Shown piece after piece: positions 15,808 through 24,357 of a stretch of 64,000 bases of DNA (position 1 is the first letter of the stretch; every line of letters begins with the position of its first letter). The notes under the pieces were generated by a model that was not told the DNA's origin, searched no databases, and was given only the letters and a program-made list of their open reading frames with translations. Made by a program: the position numbers and the translations under genes. Source of the stretch: Williamsia limnetica (GTDB lineage: Bacteria > Actinomycetota > Actinomycetes > Mycobacteriales > Mycobacteriaceae); assembly GCF_003217475.1 (NCBI RefSeq), contig NZ_QJSP01000009.1, positions 1 to 64,000 of the forward strand, written 5' to 3'.

Positions 15808-16215
15808 GTGCCACTCTCAGAGCACGAGCAGCGCATGCTCGAACAGATCGAAAACGCTCTGTACGCAGAAGACCCCAAGTTTGCGTCCAACGTCCGATCG
15901 CGTCGCTTCGGCGGCTCCACTGCTCGTCGTCGCCTCCAGGCGGCGGTCATGTTCATCGTTGGTCTGGTCCTTCTCATCGGAGGGTTGGTCGTAGATGTGA
16001 TGATCGGTGGGTTCCCCATCATCAGTCTGGTCGGCTTCCTGGTGATGTTCGGTGCCGGCCTGATGGCTTTGTGGGGTTCACGAAGCGGTCCGGCCACCGG
16101 CGCTGCCGCTGCCGGCTCGACCCCCCGTGGATCCTCGGGTCGTGAGCCGCGCCAGGGCCGTAAGTTCTCCGAACGGATGGAAGAGCGGTTCAACCGCAGG
16201 TTCGAAGAGGAGTAA
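15808..16215 (+). CDS. DUF3040 membrane protein (Rv2169c-like)
   Basis: A small membrane protein of 135 residues. An N-terminal SEHEQRMLEQIE helix near 4-15 is the DUF3040 signature; two membrane helices follow (about 46-64 and 69-90). The cytoplasmic tail is rich in Gly/Ala/Pro and then becomes strongly charged. The GTG at 15808 follows GGAGGGGGCGG. It lies between the acetyltransferase and mraZ, as Rv2169c does in M. tuberculosis. The function is unknown. A strong terminator follows it. Confidence 0.8.
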   Translation: MPLSEHEQRMLEQIENALYAEDPKFASNVRSRRFGGSTARRRLQAAVMFIVGLVLLIGGLVVDVMIGGFPIISLVGFLVMFGAGLMALWGSRSGPATGAAAAGSTPRGSSGREPRQGRKFSERMEERFNRRFEEE

Positions 16216-16239
16216 CCCCAGGCTCGAATAGATCGTAAG

Positions 16240-16275
16240 AACCGCGTATCGCTACTGCGATACGCGGTTTTTTTG
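16240..16275 (+). terminator. Rho-independent terminator after the DUF3040 gene
   Basis: A perfect 13-bp stem (16240-16252 with 16257-16269, loop tact) runs directly into a T tract (16268-16274). It insulates the dcw operon from the upstream gene. Confidence 0.92.
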
Positions 16276-16492
16276 TGTTCTGAGCCGTTGGGTGCCCGTT
16301 CACCCCCACATTCCCCACTCTCGCCCACAGCTGGTCGATCGAGCGGGTTCTGTGATTGCAGTGACCCATGTTGCGCCAGAATGCGGCCATCGCCGGCCGC
16401 AAACGCGGCGACTCAGGAGTTGCGCCCCACCGGCGATACTGCCGACTACCTGCATTGATGCTTCGACATCCCTGAAATCGACGATCAAAGGG

Positions 16493-16536
16493 GTGGAAAG
16501 TGGAGAGTTGTGGGGTATGGTGGTGCTTGTTGGTGG
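16493..16536 (+). promoter_or_regulatory. MraZ-box direct repeats upstream of mraZ
   Basis: GTGG occurs at 16500, 16510 and 16520, exactly ten bases apart on one face of the helix, with further copies at 16493 and 16533. MraZ in other bacteria binds tandem TGGG- or GTGG-type repeats at this spacing to repress its own operon. The array lies 44-87 bases upstream of the mraZ start, so autoregulation of the dcw cluster is likely. The rest of 16276-16492 shows no gene. Confidence 0.75.
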
Positions 16537-16579
16537 GAGAGCCCGGAATCTTCCAACAACTTGGGTTGGAGGTGTCGAC

Positions 16580-17029
16580 GTGGCTGACGCTATGTTCTTC
16601 GGCACCTACACGCCCAAGCTCGACGACAAGGGGCGGCTGACACTGCCCGCCAAGTTCCGAGATGCACTAGCGGGAGGCGTGATGATCACAAAAGGTCAAG
16701 ATCGCAGCCTTGCGGTGTACCTACGGGACGACTTCTACGAGTTGGCGCGAAAAGTGCTCAGTTCGCCGAAGAACGATCCGGCGGCCCGTGCATTTCAACG
16801 CCAGTTGAGTTCGGGCACAGATGAGCAGAGGCCCGATGGGCAAGGCCGGATAAGTCTGGCCCTGGACCATCGTCGCTACGCGGGTCTGGCCAAAGAGTGT
16901 GTGGTGATTGGCAACATGAGCCACCTGGAGATCTGGGACGCGCAGACCTGGCGCGATTACCAGGACGAGCACGAGGAGAACTTCTCGAGCGTGGGCTTCG
17001 ACGCGCTGGATGCGGTCGAAGGACCGTAA
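16580..17029 (+). CDS. mraZ: Transcriptional regulator MraZ
   Basis: An AbrB/SpoVT-fold DNA-binding protein with the two family repeats: [22 protein letters not shown] near 7-28 and [18 protein letters not shown] near 85-102. It forms a ring that binds the repeats in its own promoter and, in other species, represses the dcw operon. I use the GTG at 16580, which has GGAGG seven bases upstream and gives 149 residues. The ATG at 16592 (MFFGTYTPK) matches the usual family N-terminus but has a poorer ribosome site. It is the first gene of the dcw run. Confidence 0.92.
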   Translation: MADAMFFGTYTPKLDDKGRLTLPAKFRDALAGGVMITKGQDRSLAVYLRDDFYELARKVLSSPKNDPAARAFQRQLSSGTDEQRPDGQGRISLALDHRRYAGLAKECVVIGNMSHLEIWDAQTWRDYQDEHEENFSSVGFDALDAVEGP

Positions 17030-17210
17030 CGCCAGGCCGACTCACGTGGGTGAATCGAGGCCTCTGCCCGATCCGACCCTGACGCACTTCCCCAGCGCCA
17101 GGTTCGGTCGGGCAGGGACCAGGATCCATCCGCGAGTCGCCGCACCGGTGGTTTGAATGACGTTGCCAACCTCTTTTTGTTTCCAGACACACGCGAAGGG
17201 GCCCAGCATC

Positions 17211-18194
17211 GTGGAACACGCCGAGAATGTCTTCGGACACGTCCCGGTGATGGCAGAGCGCATGACGGAGCTGCTGGCCCCCGCGATCACCAGACACGAC
17301 GAGCTCGGCACCGGTGCGGTGTACGTCGATGGAACACTCGGAGCCGGCGGACACACCGAGTTGATCGCCCGGACATTTCCCGGAGTGTCGATCATCGGGA
17401 TCGACCGTGACGAAAACGCACTCGCACTCGCCAAAGATCGACTTTCTCCCTTCGGCACACGGATCACGTTCGTGCACCTGCGATACGACGACATCGCCGA
17501 AGCACTCCGGCTGGCCGGAGTGCCGACTTACGACGCAGGACTCTTCGACCTCGGTGTCTCGTCGATGCAACTCGATCAGGCCGACCGGGGGTTCGCCTAC
17601 TCGGTCGACGCCCCGCTCGACATGCGGATGAACGCGGACGACCCACTGACCGCGGCAGATGTGCTCAACACCTATTCACACGGCGAATTGGCCCGTGTGC
17701 TCTCGGAATACGGCGATGAGCGATTCGCGGGCAAGATTGCGTCCGCAGTGCTTCGCGAGCGCGAGACCGAACCGTTCACCACGAGCGCCAGGCTTGTCGA
17801 GTTGCTGTACCGGTCGATTCCGGCCGCGACGCGGCGAACCGGTGGACACCCGGCCAAGCGCACATTCCAGGCGTTGCGAATCGAGGTCAACGGCGAGCTG
17901 ACGTCTCTGCGCGCGGCGTTGCCTGCCGCACTCGAGTCCCTTGCCGTGGGCGGCAGGCTCGCGGTCATGTCCTACCAGTCGCTCGAGGACCGGATCGTGA
18001 AGCGGGAGTTCACCACCCGGACGACGTCGACCACGCCGCCCGGTCTTCCTGTCGACCTGCCCGGTACGGCGCCGGAGTTCAGGCTCCTGACCCGTGGTGC
18101 CGAGCGCGCACCTGAAGCAGAAATCGAGCTCAACCCACGATCGGCGTCTGTCCGGGTGCGGGCTGTCGAACGGATCGCCAGGAGGAATCAGTGA
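17211..18194 (+). CDS. rsmH: 16S rRNA (cytosine-N4)-methyltransferase RsmH
   Basis: An AdoMet-dependent enzyme that methylates N4 of C1402 (E. coli numbering) in 16S rRNA. The AdoMet motif [12 protein letters not shown] near 38-49, the GIDRDENAL loop and the C-terminal [14 protein letters not shown] segment are typical. I start it at the GTG at 17211 (327 residues), after AAGGGG; an upstream ATG at 17157 would add 18 residues without family similarity. It overlaps the next gene, ftsL, by four bases. It keeps the usual position between mraZ and ftsL. Confidence 0.93.
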   Translation: MEHAENVFGHVPVMAERMTELLAPAITRHDELGTGAVYVDGTLGAGGHTELIARTFPGVSIIGIDRDENALALAKDRLSPFGTRITFVHLRYDDIAEALRLAGVPTYDAGLFDLGVSSMQLDQADRGFAYSVDAPLDMRMNADDPLTAADVLNTYSHGELARVLSEYGDERFAGKIASAVLRERETEPFTTSARLVELLYRSIPAATRRTGGHPAKRTFQALRIEVNGELTSLRAALPAALESLAVGGRLAVMSYQSLEDRIVKREFTTRTTSTTPPGLPVDLPGTAPEFRLLTRGAERAPEAEIELNPRSASVRVRAVERIARRNQ

Positions 18195-19039
18195 CCATCA
18201 CCGACGACCAGGCGAGTACTCGCGAGCGCAGGGCCCCGGCAGCGCGGAACGCAGACGGCACCAGGGTGCGCTCGGCGGCGGCCCAGCGTGCACTCGACAA
18301 GCGGCGTAAGCGGCTCGGGGGCGAAACGGTTGCCGCACGCTCCGCACGCGGCGCCCGGGTTCGTCCTGCCCCGATCGTCGACAAGCAGGCAAATCAGCGG
18401 TCCTTCGTCGGTGTCGCCCTCACGCCTTTACGCGCTGCGATGCGGGTGCCATTCGTGGTCGTGGTGGTGGTGTTGCTCCTCGCCGGCCTTGCCCTGACCC
18501 TGTGGCTCTCGACCAAGTCTGCCCAGGACTCGTATCAACTCGGAGTCGCGCGCGAACAGAACGAACAGTTGTCCGATCGTCGCGATGCACTCAAGAAAGC
18601 CTACGAATCCGGTGATTCGGCACCTGAACTCTCTGACAAGGCAGGGGCGTTGGGGATGATCCCGGCCACCGATGTTCCTCGTCTTGTGATCGGACCCGAC
18701 GGCAAGGAAACCGTTGTCGGAGAGATAAAGCCGGCCGACGGCCCCAAAGCGCCGTCGATGAACGATGCGCCGGCACCCTCGCCTCGCACCCCGGCCGCGG
18801 GGAATCGCACGAGCACACCGGTGCCGGGTGTCCAGGGAACCCCGATAGGTCCCGACACCGGTACGGAGGCGACGACCACCGAGCCTGCACTTCCGACGAC
18901 CCCAGGTGAACAGATACCTCCGGGTCAGTCGACGCCGAATGGGCAGACTCCGGCAAATCCGGCAGCGCCACCGAACTTTTCGAACGTTCTGCCATCAACT
19001 GGCGGCGCGCCGGGCTCAAATTCGGGTCAAACACGTTAG
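18191..19039 (+). CDS. ftsL: FtsL-like division protein (Rv2164c-like)
   Basis: A bitopic membrane protein of 282 residues at the ftsL position. A basic cytoplasmic region (about 1-85, Arg/Ala-rich) precedes one membrane helix (about 88-108). A short coiled-coil stretch (about 118-140), as expected for FtsL pairing with FtsB, follows. The long C-terminal tail (about 180-282) is rich in Pro, Thr, Gly and Asn and is probably disordered in the periplasm. In other bacteria FtsL recruits and activates FtsW/FtsI. The assignment rests mostly on topology and synteny. The GTG start overlaps the rsmH stop. Confidence 0.8.
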   Translation: MTITDDQASTRERRAPAARNADGTRVRSAAAQRALDKRRKRLGGETVAARSARGARVRPAPIVDKQANQRSFVGVALTPLRAAMRVPFVVVVVVLLLAGLALTLWLSTKSAQDSYQLGVAREQNEQLSDRRDALKKAYESGDSAPELSDKAGALGMIPATDVPRLVIGPDGKETVVGEIKPADGPKAPSMNDAPAPSPRTPAAGNRTSTPVPGVQGTPIGPDTGTEATTTEPALPTTPGEQIPPGQSTPNGQTPANPAAPPNFSNVLPSTGGAPGSNSGQTR

Positions 19040-19122
19040 CGCACCGGAGAATTGACAACCATGAAGTCCGAATGTGCGAAGAGCGCAGCTGACCGGTGCG
19101 CTGAGCGCAAAGGATACGGCCG

Positions 19123-21135
19123 GTGACCCGGCCGACCCGTGGTGACCGGCGGACCGGCCGCCGCGGCACCGGACGTGAGCGGATGGGACCATCGCGGCGG
19201 CCGCGAGGCAGGCAGGGCAATGGTGGCGCAGGTGCGCGGGATACCGAAAATCCTGCCGGCGCACCGCGATCCAATGGTGTTCGTGGCGGCTTCCCGGTCG
19301 GCGGTTCGATGCACGGCAGTTCAGAGGCGGTCAGAGCGGGGCGACAGTTCCTCGTGCGGCACCGCTTTGCCACCGCACTGATCTTGCTCGTGGTCGCGGT
19401 CGTCGCGATCAAGATGGTGATGCTCCAGATCGTGGATGCGCCCGGATTGTCGGCGGAGGCCGCAAGCCAACGGGCGGTCACCGAGGTACTGCCCGCCAAA
19501 CGCGGAGCGATCGAGGACCGTAACGGAAAGGCGATCGCGTACACCGACGATGCGCGAGCGCTGACCTTCCAGCCGGTGAAGGTGCGCAAGGAGATCGAGG
19601 ACGCCCACAAGAAGAACTCGGCTCTCCCGGACCTGTCCACCAGGATCAGTCAGATCGCAGCGGGTATCAGTGCCGAACTAGGGGGTGAGTTCGAGGAGTC
19701 ATCCCTGAAGGAGTTGCTCGAGAGCAACGAGACCTTCGTGTATCTCGCCCGCGCCGTCAGCCCGGAAGCCGCGAACAAGATCATCGATGAGTTCCCGGAG
19801 GTCGGCTCTGAACGGCAGGACATCCGCCTCTATCCGGGTGGCCCGTTGGCAGCCAACATCGTTGGCGACGTCGACTTCGACGGTAATGGACTGATCGGAC
19901 TCGAATCGTCCATGGACTCCGTCCTTTCGGGTACGGACGGCTCTCGGACCTACGACCGCGGTTCCGACGGCGCTGTGATTCCCGGCAGTTCGCGCAACCT
20001 GCATCCATCGGTCGACGGCGGCACCGTAGAACTCACCATCGATTCAGATGTGCAGTGGTATGTGCAGAACCAGGTGCAGCGGGCCAAAGAGTTGTCCAAG
20101 GCCGAGAACGCTTCTGCAGTGGTGCTCGACGTCAAAACAGGCGAGGTACTCGCCATGGCCAACGACGGCACCTTCAATCCTGCCAAGCCTCTTGACGAAC
20201 AGGGTGATGCACAACTCGGCGACCTGCCTGTCACATCGCCATTCGAGCCGGGCTCGGTGAACAAGATCATCACCGCAGCGGCCGCGATCGAGTACGGGAT
20301 CACCACGGCCGATCAGGTTCATCAGGTACCGGGCAGCATCGACATGTCGGACGTCACTGTGAAAGATGCCTGGGCACACGGCGTCGAGCCGTACACCACG
20401 ACCGGCATATTCGGTAAGTCCTCGAATGTCGGCACCCTGATGCTGGCGGACAAGGTGGGTGAAGACCGGTTCGCCGACATGGTCAAACGCTTCGGACTCG
20501 GTCAGCGTGCCAACGTCGGTCTACCGGCCGAGAGCGCCGGTGTCGTACCGGCGCGCAGTCAGTGGTCCGGCGGTACGTTCGCCAACCTCCCGATCGGGCA
20601 GGGTCTGACGATGACGTTGCTGCAGATGACCGCGATGTATCAGGCCATCGCCAACGACGGCGTCCGCATCGAGCCGCGAATCATCAGGTCCATCAACGGC
20701 GAGGGTCAAGAGGGTGAACTAGCACCGCCTGATGGCGTGCGGGTGGTCAGCCCGCAGACCGCGAAGACTGTGCGAGACATGTTCCGCGCGGTGATCCAAG
20801 ACGACCCGATGGGTGTGCAGATGGGTACCGGGGCGAAGGCAGGGGTGCCCGGCTATCAGATCAGCGGTAAGACCGGCACCGCACAGCAGGTCGATCCGGA
20901 CTGCGGCTGCTACTCGCAATCGAGCTACAACATCACTTTCGCCGGCATCGCACCCGCCGACAACCCGCGCTACGTGATCGGGATCATGCTCGACAATCCC
21001 TCACGGAGCAGCGATGGCAGCGGTGGACAGAGTGCGGCGCCGCTGTTCCAGACCATCGCGTCCTGGATGCTGCAGCGTGAGCAGGTACCACTCTCGGCCG
21101 AGCCGACCCCACCACTGGTGTTGCGGGCGAACTGA
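19123..21135 (+). CDS. pbpB: Septal transpeptidase PbpB (FtsI, class B PBP)
   Basis: A monofunctional peptidoglycan transpeptidase of 670 residues that cross-links septal wall with FtsW. An Arg/Gly-rich cytoplasmic tail (1-80) leads to one membrane helix (about 83-102) and a PBP dimerisation domain (about 120-300). The transpeptidase domain has all three active-site motifs: S378-VNK (nucleophile), S433-S-N and K583-T-G. The GTG at 19123 follows AAAGGA by about eight bases. Length is close to mycobacterial PbpB. It is separated from ftsL by 83 bases and from murE by 17. Confidence 0.94.
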   Translation: MTRPTRGDRRTGRRGTGRERMGPSRRPRGRQGNGGAGARDTENPAGAPRSNGVRGGFPVGGSMHGSSEAVRAGRQFLVRHRFATALILLVVAVVAIKMVMLQIVDAPGLSAEAASQRAVTEVLPAKRGAIEDRNGKAIAYTDDARALTFQPVKVRKEIEDAHKKNSALPDLSTRISQIAAGISAELGGEFEESSLKELLESNETFVYLARAVSPEAANKIIDEFPEVGSERQDIRLYPGGPLAANIVGDVDFDGNGLIGLESSMDSVLSGTDGSRTYDRGSDGAVIPGSSRNLHPSVDGGTVELTIDSDVQWYVQNQVQRAKELSKAENASAVVLDVKTGEVLAMANDGTFNPAKPLDEQGDAQLGDLPVTSPFEPGSVNKIITAAAAIEYGITTADQVHQVPGSIDMSDVTVKDAWAHGVEPYTTTGIFGKSSNVGTLMLADKVGEDRFADMVKRFGLGQRANVGLPAESAGVVPARSQWSGGTFANLPIGQGLTMTLLQMTAMYQAIANDGVRIEPRIIRSINGEGQEGELAPPDGVRVVSPQTAKTVRDMFRAVIQDDPMGVQMGTGAKAGVPGYQISGKTGTAQQVDPDCGCYSQSSYNITFAGIAPADNPRYVIGIMLDNPSRSSDGSGGQSAAPLFQTIASWMLQREQVPLSAEPTPPLVLRAN

Positions 21136-21152
21136 TCCGTCGGCGGTATGTT

Positions 21153-22766
21153 GTGGAAATGTCTGCTCCCGAGAACTCGGTGCTGCGCCCAGCAGTGGTG
21201 ACACCGACCCAAATCGCGGTGCTGTCGGCGGCCAGTGGTGCGCGGATCGATCTGGTCGGCGCGGTCACCGAGAAGACCGAGGTCACCGGCGTCACCCTGC
21301 GCGCGCAGCACGTACGTCCTGGCGATCTCTTCGCCGCTCTGCCCGGTAGTCAGGTGCACGGCGCCCAGTTCGCCGCCGATGCGCTGGCCGCCGGGGCCGT
21401 CGCCGTACTCACCGACCGCGCGGGCCGTGACATCGTCGAGGCGATCGAGAGCCCCGTCGATTGCGCAGTGCTGGTACATCCCCGGCCACGGCAGGTGCTG
21501 GGGGAGCTGAGTTCGCGGATCTACGGTCAACCCTCGCGTCGGATGACGCTCGTAGGCATCACCGGTACGTCGGGCAAGACCACCACCAGCTACCTGACCG
21601 AGGCGGCCCTGATGGCCGACGGTCATTCGGTGGGGCTGATCGGCACGGTCGAGACCCGCATCGCGGGAATCCGGCAGCCGAGCGCACTGACCACGCCGGA
21701 GGCCCCGGAATTGCAGGGTCTCCTCGCCGCGATGCTCGAGCAGGGCGTGGATGCGGTCGTGATGGAGGTGTCGAGCCACGCCCTCGAGCTCGGGCGCGTG
21801 GACGGCAGTGTCTTCGGGATCGGGGCGTTCACCAATCTCTCGCAGGACCACCTCGACTTCCATCCCACAATGCGCGATTACTTCAATGCCAAAGCTCTAC
21901 TGTTTCAGCCGGATTCGTCGGTGCATGCGCTGCGAACCGTCATCTGTGTCGATGATGCCTGGGGCCGGGAGATGGCCCGGATCGCCGGGGCGAACGCGAT
22001 CACCCTGTCGACCGGTGACACTGCGGCGCACTGGCACGCCGGCCCGTCGGACGTCGCGGTCGACGGTAGTCAGACCGTGACGCTGACCGATCCCACCGGC
22101 GACACCTTCACGATGACCGTCCCCATGCCCGGGCGATTCAATGTCGCCAACGCGCTGACCGCTGTGGTGATCGCCTCGGTGGCGGGCGTGGCCACCACCG
22201 TCGCCATCGATTCGATCAGCGATGTGGCAGTGCCGGGCCGAGTCGAACGGGTGAGCAGAGGGCAAGACTTCTTGGCAGTGGTCGATTACGCGCACAAGCC
22301 CGCCGCCCTCGAGGCCGTGATCGAGACGCTGCGAGGCCAGGTGAGTGGCCGGATCGCGGTGGTGGTGGGAGCAGGTGGCAACAGGGACACGGGCAAACGT
22401 CCGCTCATGGGCGAGGCTGCGGCACAAGGAGCGGAGCTGGTGGTGATCACCGATGACAACCCTCGGACCGAGGTGCCCGCCGAGATCCGAGCGCAGGTAC
22501 TGGCCGGCGCGCACGCCGTACCGGCCTCCGCGCGGCCGCGGGGCGCCGAACCGGTGCGCGAGATCGGCGACCGAGCCGAGGCGATTCGGTCCGCAGTGGC
22601 GTGGGCACAGTCCGGCGATGTGGTTCTCGTCGCAGGCAAGGGTCACGAGGCAGGCCAGGAGATCCACGGCGTCAAGCACCGGTTCGATGATCGGGTGGTG
22701 CTTGCCGAGGCGATCGACGAACGTTTGACCGCGCGCACCGCTCCCGCAGGCGATGAGTCGGCGTGA
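21153..22766 (+). CDS. murE: UDP-MurNAc-tripeptide ligase MurE (meso-DAP adding)
   Basis: A full-length Mur ligase of 537 residues that adds the third stem-peptide residue in the cytoplasm. The ATP-binding loop GTSGKTTT is near 137-144, and the D435-N-P-R438 motif indicates meso-diaminopimelate, not lysine, as substrate, matching a mycolata wall. The start may be the GTG at 21153 or the ATG two codons later. The stop overlaps the next frame (murF remnant) by four bases, so the operon junction is intact. Confidence 0.95.
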   Translation: MEMSAPENSVLRPAVVTPTQIAVLSAASGARIDLVGAVTEKTEVTGVTLRAQHVRPGDLFAALPGSQVHGAQFAADALAAGAVAVLTDRAGRDIVEAIESPVDCAVLVHPRPRQVLGELSSRIYGQPSRRMTLVGITGTSGKTTTSYLTEAALMADGHSVGLIGTVETRIAGIRQPSALTTPEAPELQGLLAAMLEQGVDAVVMEVSSHALELGRVDGSVFGIGAFTNLSQDHLDFHPTMRDYFNAKALLFQPDSSVHALRTVICVDDAWGREMARIAGANAITLSTGDTAAHWHAGPSDVAVDGSQTVTLTDPTGDTFTMTVPMPGRFNVANALTAVVIASVAGVATTVAIDSISDVAVPGRVERVSRGQDFLAVVDYAHKPAALEAVIETLRGQVSGRIAVVVGAGGNRDTGKRPLMGEAAAQGAELVVITDDNPRTEVPAEIRAQVLAGAHAVPASARPRGAEPVREIGDRAEAIRSAVAWAQSGDVVLVAGKGHEAGQEIHGVKHRFDDRVVLAEAIDERLTARTAPAGDESA

Positions 22767-23266
22767 TCCCGGAAACACGTCTTACGTTGACGGACGGCCG
22801 CACGGCAGGTCATCTGCTGTCCCACCCGCCCGGACCGGTCGACCAGCGTTCCGTGCGGTCGGCGCTGCGTGAACTCGCCGAAGCGGTCCATGCGCAGCCT
22901 CAGCGACGCAGCTGGGCCATACTCGGTGAGCTCGATGCGCCTGACGATCTCGACACGGGCGACCCGCTCGCGATGACGCGATGGGTGATCTCACACGATG
23001 AACTCGGACGGCTCGCAGTGAGGCTCGACATCGGTCAGGTGATCTGTGTCGGGACCTCACGGGCAATGCACGGTCTGCACCAGGGGGCGGTCATGGAAGG
23101 GTCATGGGGTTCGGAGGCGGTGCTGGTGTCGAGCCCGAAGGAGGCGCTGGACATACTGGACGCGCAACTGGGCCACAGCGACGTGGTGCTGGTCATGGGT
23201 GGACGTGAGCTGGGACTGCCCGGATCATTCGGGGCCGGCGGGGTATCGAAAGGTGAGGACTTCTAG
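22763..23266 (+). CDS. murF: Truncated MurF: C-terminal domain only
   Basis: This frame occupies the murF position but has 167 residues instead of about 480-510. Residues about 33-158 resemble only the MurF C-terminal domain: RRSWAILGEL near 48-57, then ELGRLAVRLDIGQVICVGTSR and LHQGAVMEGSWGS (near 75-117), then SDVVLVMGGRELGL near 139-152. These segments align by eye with the remembered mycobacterial MurF. The N-terminal UDP-substrate domain and the central ATPase domain, including the GKT/S loop, are absent. The 500 bp between murE and mraY cannot hold them in any frame. The GTG start overlaps the murE stop (GTGA), and mraY starts at the next base, so translation coupling is kept. By itself it cannot ligate D-Ala-D-Ala; a complete MurF must be elsewhere, or the assembly or strain has an in-frame deletion. 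Confidence 0.85.
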   Translation: MIPETRLTLTDGRTAGHLLSHPPGPVDQRSVRSALRELAEAVHAQPQRRSWAILGELDAPDDLDTGDPLAMTRWVISHDELGRLAVRLDIGQVICVGTSRAMHGLHQGAVMEGSWGSEAVLVSSPKEALDILDAQLGHSDVVLVMGGRELGLPGSFGAGGVSKGEDF

Positions 23267-24355
23267 GTGAGACAGATCCTGATAGCGGGGGTGATCTCGC
23301 TGGCTGTCGCGATCCTGCTGACCCCGGTGCTGATCAAGGTCTTTTCACGGCAGGGCTTCGGCCAAGAGATCCGGGTCGAAGGACCCAAGAGCCATCAGAC
23401 CAAACGTGGTACGCCTTCGATGGGTGGCGTCGCCATCGTCGCGGCTCTGTGGGCCGGATACTGGGGTGCGCATCTGGTCGGACTGGCAACCGACGGAGAA
23501 GGTCCGACCGCGTCGGGCATCTTGGTGCTCTCGCTGGCGACGACGCTGGCGGTGGTCGGGTTCCTCGACGACTTCATCAAGATTCGCAAACAGCGCAACC
23601 TCGGGCTGAACAAGACCGCGAAATCCGTCGGGCAGCTGATCGCGGCCGTGTTGTTCGGTGTACTGGCCCTGCAATTCCGGAACGAGGCGGGGTACGCGCC
23701 TGCCAGCAAGCAGCTGTCGTACGTCCGCGACATCGACGCCATCACCATGGGATCGGTCGCCTTCGTCGTATTCGTGTGGCTGGTGGTCTCGGCCTGGTCC
23801 AACGCCGTCAACTTCACCGACGGACTCGATGGTCTCGCCGCCGGCTCGATGGCGATGGTGCTGGGCTCATACGTCCTGATCACGTTCTGGCAGTACCGGA
23901 ACGCCTGCGTCGGTGGTCCGAAGACCGCCGAACCGGGTTGCTACACCGTGCGCGATCCACTCGACCTCGCGCTCATCGCGGTCGCGGGTGGCGGTGCGTG
24001 CCTGGGATTCCTGTGGTGGAACGCCGCGCCTGCCAAGATCTTCATGGGCGACACCGGGTCGCTCGCACTCGGCGGCATGCTGGCCGGTCTGTCCATCACG
24101 ACCAGCACCGAACTGCTGATGGTGGTCGTGGGGGCACTGTTCGTCGCGGAGATCATCTCGGTGGTCATCCAGATCGCGGTGTTCCGCACCACCGGCCGAA
24201 GAGTCTTCCGGATGGCACCCTTCCATCACCACTTCGAACTGTCCGGGTGGGCAGAGACCACGGTGATCATCAGGTTCTGGTTACTCACGGCCATCGCCTG
24301 CGCGCTGGGACTGTCGCTGTTCTACAGCGAGTTCCTCACCGCCAGCGGGGGATAG
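23267..24355 (+). CDS. mraY: Phospho-MurNAc-pentapeptide translocase MraY
   Basis: A polytopic enzyme of 362 residues with about ten helices that transfers phospho-MurNAc-pentapeptide to undecaprenyl phosphate, making lipid I. Active-site signatures are present: [14 protein letters not shown] near 104-117, [15 protein letters not shown] near 180-194, [10 protein letters not shown] near 260-269 and the [11 protein letters not shown] loop near 319-329. Its GTG start immediately follows the stop of the truncated murF. It needs UDP-MurNAc-pentapeptide, the MurF product, so a functional MurF must exist in the cell. Confidence 0.95.
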   Translation: MRQILIAGVISLAVAILLTPVLIKVFSRQGFGQEIRVEGPKSHQTKRGTPSMGGVAIVAALWAGYWGAHLVGLATDGEGPTASGILVLSLATTLAVVGFLDDFIKIRKQRNLGLNKTAKSVGQLIAAVLFGVLALQFRNEAGYAPASKQLSYVRDIDAITMGSVAFVVFVWLVVSAWSNAVNFTDGLDGLAAGSMAMVLGSYVLITFWQYRNACVGGPKTAEPGCYTVRDPLDLALIAVAGGGACLGFLWWNAAPAKIFMGDTGSLALGGMLAGLSITTSTELLMVVVGALFVAEIISVVIQIAVFRTTGRRVFRMAPFHHHFELSGWAETTVIIRFWLLTAIACALGLSLFYSEFLTASGG

Positions 24356-24357
24356 GC

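Noticed and set aside
22763-23266. A frameshift or hidden frame that restores full-length murF
   Set aside because: Only 500 bp lie between murE and mraY. No frame shows a GKT/S ATP loop, and both neighbours are complete, so a full MurF cannot fit.
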